64,000 nt of DNA from Chaetoderma sp. LZ-2023a. Taxonomy: Eukaryota > Mollusca > Caudofoveata > Chaetodermatida > Chaetodermatidae. The number at the start of each line of letters is the position of its first letter. The stretch's first letter is position 1. The notes under the pieces were generated by a model. That model was not told where the DNA came from, did not search any database, and worked only from the letters and a program-made list of their open reading frames with translations. Both the position numbers and the translations under genes were made by a program. The stretch is from positions 100,510,164 through 100,574,163 of the forward strand of contig CM067370.1 of assembly GCA_034401795.1 (NCBI GenBank), in the 5' to 3' direction. This document shows, piece by piece, positions 55,312 to 64,000 of this stretch.

Positions 55312-55470
55312 GTACCAGTATGCGCATGCGCAGTAGGTGGGGGTCTGTCATGTGCATGACTGTGTAGATCCCCCCCCCCCCCCCCCCCCCCCCGCCCATT
55401 AGGGGCACCTAACTTTTTATAATTCTGAATATTATTGAATTTAGAGCCGATATACTAGTATATCAAGAGT
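55312..55470 (-). repeat. DIRS copy 2 inverted terminal repeat (right in window)
   Basis: ACCAGTATGCGCATGCGCAG, GTCATGTGCATGACTGTG, a run of about 23 C with one G (55371-55393), ACCTAACTTTTTATAATTC and GAGCCGATATACTAGTATAT. It pairs with 48958-49098 except for the C run. Confidence 0.86.
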
Positions 55471-55501
55471 GTTAGGGAGGTTTATTCTCATGATGTGAAA
55501 T

Positions 55502-56828
55502 GGCCAGGCATTTAATTACACAGTATTCTTGTTTAAGGCAAATAATAGTGTTGTTGTAAGTAGGGATAGTGTATTCCTGTATTGTAAAGTGATTAGTAGA
55601 TACATGTATGTTGGTACTTTATTGTAATATTGCACTAATGAACACGAGTACTTATTGCTATAAATTTACACACCCAAAATGTCATATGTTCAGAATAGAA
55701 TAAATGATGTAAGCATTTAAAATTTCTTTCTTGAATTAAATTAAAGTTTTTTATGCATTCATATTCCCACAGTATGATTGTCTTTCTTGCCAGTTGCCAC
55801 AAATTTTGTAATATTGTATCCTACTACTAGTCATGTGTGTTTGTTGCTAGGCGATGACCGACTGACTGCCCAACTGCCCGTATCTCCCCATTTGCAATCT
55901 TTATATATATATTTCTGACTATGCAGGTCTGTATTTCAGTGACAGGAGTAACATTTATCAGTTATACGTAATTCAGTATCAAACACTCATTCAATTATAT
56001 TTCACATAGGTTGACAGAAATGCGTCATCCACATTCAGTATTTTGTTTTTAGTTGTGCGTAGCAGCTCATTAAACCGTCATGTCCCTTAGTCAGTTTATT
56101 TAGTTAGTGAGTCAGTCAGTCAAATACATGATTCCGGGCTGTAGTTTCAAGAGTTTTTGGTACTGGTAATCAAACTTACAGGAAAGGTTGCCCGTGGGGT
56201 CCTGAAGTTGTGTGATAAATTTGGACTCAAAAGGTCAATGCCAGTGACCAGATTAAAAAAGGACTCTTTTGAAAACAATTCAGACAGGAGTTCTTAAAAT
56301 AACTCTGATTCTACTTAAGTGATCTTGACCAGACTTGCATGGTCATTTGTTCCCAGGGTCCCGAAAATGTGAATTTGGGGCCAAAATGTCGGTGCACTGA
56401 TTAAAAGCGAATAATTTGACGAATATTTTGAAAACTATATCTGATAGACACACTTACTCAAAATAGGTCACAAAATGTTGTGATAAATTTGGTGACAAAG
56501 AGGTAAAATATCAAGGTTACAGTGACAATAAAATACATTCCAAACATGAACAATGCGAGTATTGCATACATTTTTGCTGGTTTACATACGAAGAACTGTC
56601 TGTTGTTGTGTTAGACAGGTGGTCGGGCAGGTAGCAGGTCAATAAGTCATAATATTTTGTTAATTAGTTCATTCGTCAGTCAATCACAAAAGCTTATTCC
56701 ATACTGTCATTCCAAGCGCTTCTCATATACAGCAATCAAACTTGGTGTATGTATGCAGTGTAGGCTCAGAGACGAAAGTTTTCAGGTTTTTGGAAAAACA
56801 TTTCAGGCTGATCCTATCTGATGATTAG
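55502..56828. other. Noncoding DNA with family E and H fragments
   Basis: GGGCTGTAGTTTCAAGAGTT (56137) and GCAATCAAACTTGGTGTATG (56728) are single family E units. TTTGGACTCAAAAGGTCAAT and its variants (56220, 56380, 56490) form a loose tandem repeat. No gene. Confidence 0.45.
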
Positions 56829-56951
56829 CCCTTACCACTCTGATGTCAATATTTATACATCGTCCGTCAAAATTGTTGGAAAATGTACGCCAGCTTCTAT
56901 GCTATTGACACAGTAAAAGATAGAAAGTTGCCATCAGAGAGGTAAGGGTTA
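56829..56951. mobile_element. Family C MITE, second copy
   Basis: CCCTTACCACTCTGATGTCA at the left and GCCATCAGAGAGGTAAGGGT at the right. It is shorter than 5117-5312; the interiors share only GATGTCAATATT near the left end. Confidence 0.72.
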
Positions 56952-57600
56952 AAAGTGTGTTCAAGTAGACTGCTACTATATCATGTATAGAACCAGTTTT
57001 CAGGGTTTTTAATGCGTTTTCACTTTCACCTCTGTTAAGGCTTACTGTGTAGAGCGTAAGAAAAATTAGGCTAGTGTGACATCAGAGTGACCTACTGTAC
57101 ACACTTCCCTCACAGTTAAAGAGATCCTATCAACCTCATTTGTTAAATATTTCAGATCTCTTCTGAAATGCTGGTAATATTTTAGTTAATCAGCTTTTTA
57201 ATCGCATTAAATAATTCATAATCCTGATCACCCCATTGCATTATCTGCTTTAGTGTACTAACTTTGGGATCTGGAGTATGCTATAATAGGTTACTAACTC
57301 AATATTTGATCAATCACTAAATACAGGCATTAACTGCATAATTAATCTTATTGCTTCATGCTCATGAGGCGCCAGTGGCATCTAGGCATATAGACAGTAA
57401 CAGCTAGGACTCATTTTTGGACCTATGTGAAATATCAGGCAATGCAAGGAAACTAAGAAAATTGTGATGGAAAGAAATAGGCCAACAATGAATGGTGATT
57501 CTAATTTTGAGGTATTAGGTTTACGTCAGTGCAATGGTAGCTAATAAAGCAACATTTGGATCTGTTTTGGATGTTTGAGCATGCATGCGTCCACAACACA
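56952..57600. other. Unrecognised noncoding DNA
   Basis: No repeat family or coding signal seen up to the hAT element border. Confidence 0.3.
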
Positions 57601-60600
57601 CAAGGGTCGAAATACTTGAAAAAAACTACATGCACAGCAGTGCACCCAGTTATATCACACACATGCATCGTACAATATCTACATGCACAGCAACTCTTAC
57701 TATTATTTTACTTACCAATGTAAAAAATCCATAGAAATGCATCATTGAGTATCATCTTATTTACAAGTAAAGAACAGTTACTCGTGTTCAGTGATTACAA
57801 GCATTACATAATTTTAAAAATCTGTGCTTAAAATGTTTATAATCATGGTCTTTGCTCCTTTCTCTAAATTACTTATCAACCATTCACTGTGTTTGTTGTT
57901 TATATCAGTTTAAATGTCAGTAAAATGTTATCTAGCACTCTACTTGAACTAACACACTCAACAAGATTAATACACAACTTTAGATGGCAATTCTATTAAA
58001 AATATTAAGATTTTATTAAAGATTATGTCTTTTACATAAAATTTAATAAGAACTTATTATTCGTAGTAGAAATTTATCTAGCCTGCTTAGCAGCCATGAC
58101 ACTGTAAGTGACTGTGCTCGTCTGTATCATTCTGAACAACTACTTGATCCAGATGATGATGAATCATTGTCACTCTCACAGTCACTGACTGGGGAAGTCT
58201 TTTTCCCTCTCGGACCATATGACTTTACCCTTGGCCTGCGTCTCTGTTTGCCACCTGTCCACCACGACTTTATGGCATCATCAAGGCAGTATTGATTAAC
58301 TGGTGTCTTACAGTTCAGATTTAGAAACATTAATGAAGTCAAACTTTCTGTTTGGGTTTATGTCTCCAGACAGTTTTTGTCTGTTCATTAAAGAAAACCC
58401 CTGTTCACATTCTGCTGAGCTAATTGGTAGTATGATGCTGATCTGAACCAGCAGTAATATCAAGGGCATGTCCTGGGCCTTGGATTTCATTATTTCACTC
58501 CAAAAGTCAATGTATTTCATTGATTTCTTGGAAGACACTATTTTCTTGCACATCAATTCCTTTAGATCACACCACTCATTTAGAAGGTCCTCTAGAGTTG
58601 CATTCCTGGAGTCCATGAGAACAATAATTCGCTGGTATAACGATGTCACACATTGATTACCATAGTCATGCAGGTCATCCTCTGTACTTGGCAGGACAGA
58701 AGGTTAAAAAATACTAAAGGCAGTCATAATAGTGTCTTCATCATGCAGCAGTGGAGAAGCAAACCGTGTGTCAATGTGGATGATAGTTTTTGTAGCAACT
58801 GATTTTGCAATGTTTTTAACAGCTAGGCCTACTGCAACACCAATTGAGTCTGTCTCTTTGGCTTTTTTTCTCGAGGAAACAGAGCCACCAATGGGCTTGT
58901 CAAGCTTCACACCATGATACACATTTTCTTCATTAGCATCTTTGATTATTCCATCAGTCATTATTTCATCAAGTGACTCTGTTGCTTTTGTGAGCTTCAG
59001 TTTTGTAGACTTAATCCTGTTCATTACCACATCTGGTGTCAAATCATTAGTCTGCAATGTTACACTGAAGAAACTCATGTATTTAAAGTATTTCATCAGA
59101 AAGTTCATGAACATTACAAACTTTGTTGAGGTAAGTATCTTCAGCCATGATTTAGCCTTTTCCTTATTTTCTGCTTTCCCTGAGCCGGTAATTGAAACTT
59201 GTTCTAAGTGTGTAACCATGACTGGCCAGTCTTTGTGAATGATTCCCAGTGCTTTATCATGATGTGCCATCCACCTTGTCCTTGTTACTTTGCTTGGCTT
59301 CAAAATTGGCATGTTAAGACCTGTCGCTGACTGCTTAAGAGAACTCCATGATAGGGGTGAATTTTTGTAAAATCTGTATATCTGGTCTAATAATTGTTCA
59401 ACAGTGTCGTAATATGGAACCTCTCTGATTGTGTCTTTGATTTCAAGTTCTAATCTGTGCACAACAATGGACTACCAACAAGTGAGGACCTTCAGCTTTA
59501 AACCTTGCGGCAACACCAGATATACGGCCCATGTTAACACTAGTACCATCCATACAACATCCAACAAGGTTTATTTTCCAGTTTATCTTTAAGTCGGTTT
59601 CCATAACATCTTTGATGGCATTAAATACTCCCTCAGTATCACGTTTGCCAAGGGCCCGAAGTGCGACAAATCTGGTTACTGGTAGTTTAGTTTCTGGGTC
59701 AATATATCGGACATAAACACACTTCATCTATAGTACCTCTGTCTGTGCTGCCATCAGAGAGAAACGAAAACACTTCCATGCCCTTCGTTTTCTCTAGCAT
59801 AATCTGTCTTTCTGATTCATGAATGTAGTGAACAAATGTCCTGGCCTGTTTGTCATTACGATAAGACGTAGCAAGTTTTACTCCATTTGCCCTTTGAAGC
59901 TCTGTTAAAGCAGCAAAGTCTGAGTATGGTCTGCATGACTGGGCTATATAATATGCTGTTGTAAATAAGGTTCTTGTTTGATCATAGTCCTGACTCTCCA
60001 TATTAATGATAGCTTTTCCAGTTGGCCGTTCTGTGGATTTTGAAAGATCTGTTTTGTGAGCAGACATAGCAGTTAAGTGAGTGAATGCCTTTTCATGGTG
60101 TTCCACAATTTTCTTTCGTAAACTACTGCAACCATCTCTAAATGCATTTGGTGTTTGAGCCTTATCAAATTTACAACACACCTGGCAGAACATCTTTTTA
60201 CTTTCTTCATTAAACTGAAGCCAAAATCGATGTTGTTTCCATGAATCCTGGAATTTGTAGCACTTAGTGTTTGACTTGATTTCACTACAGCTACTGCTGG
60301 GCATTGGGCTAGAGTCATCTACAACGCAAGTATCTGCAGCTGGTACTGCCGATTCACTTTCTACCCCTGAATTAGTAGTAATTTCACTGTTACTAATAGT
60401 TTTAACTCGTTTGGCTTCGTTACCGCCACTAAAAAATGAAGATATAGTCTTCTGGCTTTTCTTCAATCTGATTTTATCATTAGATACGCGAAACATACAT
60501 GTATGCTACATTCGTTGTGCTGATTAGCAGATGATCGAAGGGAATTTCCCCAATGAACTAGTGCGATTTATGACGAGAAAATATGATTGTGAGCTTTGAT

Positions 60601-61107
60601 AGAATGAATTTGTGAAATTAGCCTCGGAGGCGCCAATGAAAATGTAGATCGACTGCCTTTAGAAGAAATCGATCGAACAACACTGATTGTTCCTTTATTA
60701 ATTGGTCTAAGAAGATAATATATTTTGCATAATTTTGATTCGATCTTCGTCCACACTCAATTGCAATTGGATAATTCTCATAGCGTCACCACTGATAGAA
60801 GAGGCCTCATAAACGCAATTGTTTTTCCGGTAAATTTGCGAAAAACTGATTTATAATGAACTCATTTATCACTAAAAGATTGTTATACATGCTAACTAAC
60901 CGCTAAAGTTTTTAATAAACTGGATTATATTGCTAAAATACGCAAAGATTAGTCTGATAAAGCTTTTAGATTACCGCTAACCATTTTTGGTACCAGTTTT
61001 CGCAAAAATGCTACATGCACAGTTTTGCAGGTAGCAAAGAAAGGTAGGTGCACTGATCAAAATCTACGTGCATTTGTGCATGCATGCACCCGTTATTTCG
61101 AACCGTG
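57601..61107 (-). mobile_element. hAT-type DNA transposon, 3.5 kb, inactive
   Basis: The left end CAAGGGTCGAAATAC (57601) faces CACGGTTCGAAATAA read inward from 61107, a 15-bp imperfect inverted repeat with the C-A...GTCGAAAT look of hAT ends. Both subterminal regions carry repeated CTACATGCACAG and TGCATGCACC motifs, which are typical transposase-binding clusters. The 8-bp flanks (ACAACACA and ACACATAT) match only partly, so the target duplication is decayed or my ends are off by a base or two. The interior is a transposase pseudogene. Confidence 0.8.
58127..60496 (-). pseudogene. hAT transposase of the ZNF862/KIAA1586-like group, broken
   Basis: N to C: a SQKTISSFF PCNA-type box near the start, a TTF/BED-like zinc finger (DSWKQHRFWLQFNEESKKMF, CQVCCKFD, VEHHEKAFTH), FSFLSDGSTDRGT (first catalytic Asp region), VGCCMDGTSVNMG (second Asp), HCC-AHRLELEIKD (partner of the RW motif), TRTRWMAHHDKAL (RW motif), and the hAT C-terminal dimerisation part ISSAECEQGFSLMNRQKL, where the catalytic Glu is expected. 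The tail is Ser/Asp-rich. Frameshifts near 59710, 59455 and 58330 and an in-frame TAA at about 58704 disable it. This protein group exists in vertebrates as host genes; here it sits between transposon ends. Confidence 0.87.
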
Positions 61108-61370
61108 ACACATATACAGGAGATTTATCTGTGTATATAAAAGGTATTATGGTCAGAAACTGCATGAAATATGATCATATAGATAGGCAGAGGATATGAT
61201 GAAATTCACTGATCGGAATCATAATTTCAGAAGTTAACTCTCAGGGGGAACCAAAGCTACCTAGATATAATGTATCTACTGTGCATCTTCTGTACTTGTT
61301 AACACTGGAGTAGTATTATCTCTAGTTCAAGCAAGCATACAGATAAACTTTTGAATTTAAGAAAAATAAG
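61108..61370. other. Noncoding flank of the hAT element
   Basis: AT-rich; no feature recognised. Confidence 0.3.
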
Positions 61371-61445
61371 AAATTCTTGAAAGTTGTTGCTCCCTTAGTA
61401 TAAGGTTTTATTTGAAACGTTTACAAAACATTCAACAATATATTA
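61370..61445. repeat. Family B hairpin core, diverged
   Basis: TTGAAAGTTGTTGCTCCCTT with weak arms (TTTTGAATTTAAG ... AACATTCAACAATAT). Confidence 0.42.
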
Positions 61446-61497
61446 TTGATGCAATCAGGACATTGTTGTGTCTCATCCTGAAGACTTCAATGTATCT

Positions 61498-61882
61498 TTC
61501 TAGTTTATCCATCCATCATCTGACATCATAATCATCTACGTGATGTCTAGGATGACATCATAATCAATTACAGTGTGAATGACTCGATTTAGTCCATTTT
61601 AAACGCGTAATAGTCTGACATGTATGAATTGTATGTCTTTGCTATGTAATAAACATGCTGTTGAATATTTTGAAACTAATTTGCCTGGGCAGTGTTGCTG
61701 CCTATTGCTGCCATAGGCAACAACAGCGCCCAGTCAAATTAGTTTCAAGATATTCAACAGCTTACCTGTATAGTTTTCTAAAAATTGATAGTCAGGGATT
61801 GATCGATTCGAACACGAGCAAGGTGTGGGTTGAGCTTAGCTAGTGATGGGCGGGGCATAGTTAAAACTGGAAAGGTCCATTG
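61498..61882 (+). mobile_element. Family B element, complete
   Basis: The left end is CTAGTTTATCCATCC and the right end CTGGAAAGGTCCATTG. All modules are present: CTGACATCATAATCATC, CGTAATAGTCTGACATG, hairpin with a doubled loop TTGCTGCC-TATTGCTGCC, GGGATTGATCGATTCG, and GATGGGCGGGGCATAG. Confidence 0.82.
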
Positions 61883-62926
61883 AAGTATATTAGCTGGGTT
61901 TGTATTGCACAAATCCCTTTCTTTCCCTCTTTCAATGTTTGCAAAAGACCTATCTATGTACGAGAATTATTTGAAAACATTTGGTAAACATATTCTGAAA
62001 TGTGATCTTTAAATAAATTGTTATTTATTTGTTTCTTAAAAAAATGTGTTCATTTTGAAGTAAATTAAGATATCTATTTTGTTTCTATTATTAATGTTAT
62101 ATGTTTTTGTTTTAAATGCTTCTAGAGAATAGATTTTGGTAATTTAATAACTGCTGAGCACGTTCATTTATTCACAATGCTTTGAGTATCTAGAGGTTTA
62201 TGTAATTCACATTAATCACAACACCAGTAGAGGTTATGCAGATCATTTCTAGCAAGATTTAAATTCTCCTGTCTGCAAAAATTAACTGGTCCAGCAAATA
62301 TTAGCGCAATGAGTGTACTAACACTTGTTTGCTTCTTTTTGTATATATTATGACTAAATTCCATTAAATATTAGGATTTATCAAACTTTTATTTTGTACA
62401 CCGTAGTCCTCCCTAAAGCAGAAATCCCAATTTCAAAGCAATTATCTGGTTAATGCTTAGGCAGCGGCAACTTCTAGTTAAATTTTAATCTCATAATAAT
62501 ATTACGCAGAATATTTCTTACATTGTAAATTATAGGTCAGATACCATATTGAAAACTGATATCACGCACTGACTGTTTCAAAACTGCTTATAAAATATAT
62601 ATATCGAGAGACCAAATATGAACATATCTTCGGATTTTCGTATCATCATTGTTCAAAATGAAAGATACTAACATGCGACAATCATGAAAAACCCAATGAG
62701 TAATGATTGAAGCCTAAGACATGTTTTTCCAGGAGATATCTACATCATTTAAGTCGCTTCTGCTGATCATTCCATTCCTGTTTTCTCATTGGCTAGCACA
62801 ACAAGAATTACCCAATCACTATATGAAGAATAAATTTGCTTCCTACGAATGAACATTGTTTATCTAATAACGTCGTGGCTGACACTTTATGATTTTTGCT
62901 GAAATGAATGGTTATACACACTGTCG
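61883..62926. other. Unrecognised noncoding DNA
   Basis: No exon, repeat family or RNA gene seen. A weak family B-like arm pair may be present at 62440-62530. Confidence 0.3.
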
Positions 62927-63162
62927 TTAACCCTAAAATTTGTTCAAATTGTTTGTTATTTTCTCATAAAATGTCCATTTGCAGACCAGAAGGCAATTTT
63001 TGAAAATTTACCACTAATGACTGGCTCAGTGATCGAGCTCGGTGATCAAGCCAGTCATTAGTGGTAAATTTTCAAAAATAGTCTTCTCATGGTCTGCAAA
63101 TAGACATTTCTCAATACCACTGCAGAAGCCATTTTTGGCTGATATGAAGGTTATAGGGTTAA
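62927..63162. mobile_element. Family A MITE with duplicated centre
   Basis: TTAACCCTAAAATTTG ... GTTATAGGGTTAA. The GGCTCAGTGATCGAGC centre is followed by a second GCTCGGTGATCAAGCC. Confidence 0.83.
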
Positions 63163-63760
63163 ATATCTAGTATAAGCATGAATATCTTTTTTCACCCTAT
63201 TGTGTCTAAACCAAACTTCGACTAACATGTGGGTTTAACAGGCTAATAATAACCTGGTCAAAATGTTAAATTGTATTTTAATTTTGTTCTGATAAAGGAT
63301 GGTTATTACAGTATACCGAAAATTTAGGCGGTCCCAAATAATAAGTTCACTCCCGCAATGATTGGCATGGTGTATCTTAAGCATATGTTTACGGCGGTGA
63401 GAATTTGTACCGGGAAATAGTGTTCTATTTTCATGTTATTGATGATAATTTTTTAGCATTTTAGAGAACAGATTTCAACTTTTTCTTGACATATACCTAA
63501 TAAGAAGTCACCCATAAAACCAATATTCAGTTAAAATCAATATGAAAAGTCATATTGAAACTGATATGTGTGTGTAAGCCAAACCATGCAGACCTAGTAA
63601 AGTATCTGTCTTCTCTTCTGTTTGCCCATGTAGGAAGGTTTTTTACATTATAGCCCTCCTACTAAATGGTAACAATAATTCAATCAGAATGAATTTATTT
63701 GCCACCAGAAGGTGCATGGCCAGTTGACTGGCCAAGAGAAACTGCAAAATCGTCTTCATT
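63163..63760. other. Unrecognised noncoding DNA
   Basis: No coding signal or known repeat. Confidence 0.3.
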
Positions 63761-63762
63761 CT

Positions 63763-63993
63763 TTAACCCTCAAATTTGTTCAGGAAAATTTAAATTTTCT
63801 CATAAAAAGTGGCCATTTGAAGAACCAGCAAAAACTATTTTTGGAAATTTACCACTGGAATGATTGGATCTTTTATCAATCCATTTATTCATGTGGTAAA
63901 TTTTCAAAAATAGCCGCCTCTTGTTCTGCAAAGGGGCATTTCTCAAGACCACTGCATAAAGCATTTTTGGCCAGCTAGAGTGTTAAAGGTTAA
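63763..63993. mobile_element. Family A MITE copy at the window edge
   Basis: TTAACCCTCAAATTTG ... GTGTTAAAGGTTAA. The centre is GATTGGATCTTTTATCAATC. The open frame crossing it is chance. Confidence 0.78.
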
Positions 63994-64000
63994 TGGTCAA

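Larger units (their letters stand above)
48907..55501 (-). mobile_element. DIRS-like tyrosine-recombinase retrotransposon, copy 2
   Basis: It spans 6.6 kb, with inverted terminal repeats at 48958-49098 and 55312-55470 (shared TATACTAGTATATCGGCTCT or its complement). 49186-49290 is complementary to both outer tips. Read on the - strand the order is gag-like frames, RT, RNase H, linker, recombinase, and internal complementary region, as in copy 1. The repeats differ in sequence from those of copy 1, while the proteins are close, so the two belong to related subfamilies. RT and RNase H are fused by an internal deletion. Confidence 0.9.

Noticed and set aside
58127..60496. Intact host gene of the ZNF862/KIAA1586 type
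   Set aside because: Three frameshifts and a stop, plus hAT-like ends on both sides, mark a dead transposon copy.

Overview
This is a stretch of animal nuclear genome: AT-rich and intron-rich, with GT/AG splice sites, microsatellites, and transposon debris of classes typical of aquatic invertebrates (DIRS and Penelope retroelements, Tc1, hAT, and piggyBac-type MITEs). I cannot name the species. A marine invertebrate such as a mollusc, brachiopod or other lophotrochozoan, or an invertebrate deuterostome, would fit.

The only host gene I can support is the 3' two thirds of a harmonin (USH1C) homologue on the + strand. Seventeen exons plus one candidate are spread over 8345-45292. They encode about 500 residues: the end of the PDZ1-PDZ2 linker, PDZ2, a long charged coiled coil, a linker, PDZ3, and the family's C-terminal tail. 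The N-terminal domain and PDZ1 must lie left of the window. Harmonin is a scaffold of stereocilia and microvilli. Almost all exon junctions agree in phase; one junction (after 39946) and the last few residues are unresolved.

The introns are filled with small DNA elements. Family A has more than 30 copies of 200-250 bp, flanked by TTAA and ending CCCTTTAA...TTAAAGGG, with a long inner palindrome; these are signs of piggyBac-type MITEs. Family B (about 370 bp when complete) has a hairpin core and GACCTTTCCAG-type ends. Family C is a short MITE with ACCCTTACCACTCT ends. Family D has GCTCACCTGG termini, an asymmetric 3' hairpin and internal tandem repeats.

Larger elements: a broken Tc1-like transposon (3373-5033); a DIRS-like tyrosine-recombinase retrotransposon inside a harmonin intron (32984-38194, + strand); a second DIRS-like element downstream (48907-55501, - strand); two Penelope-like 3' fragments with GIY-YIG domains (40420-40900, with a target duplication inside a family A MITE, and about 48040-48640); and a 3.5-kb hAT element with a frameshifted ZNF862/KIAA1586-like transposase (57601-61107, - strand). 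Both DIRS copies keep inverted terminal repeats and an internal complementary region, which is the hallmark of the group, but their reading frames are broken. The rest is tandem repeats, microsatellites and unrecognised noncoding DNA. No RNA genes, CRISPR arrays or bacterial features were seen.
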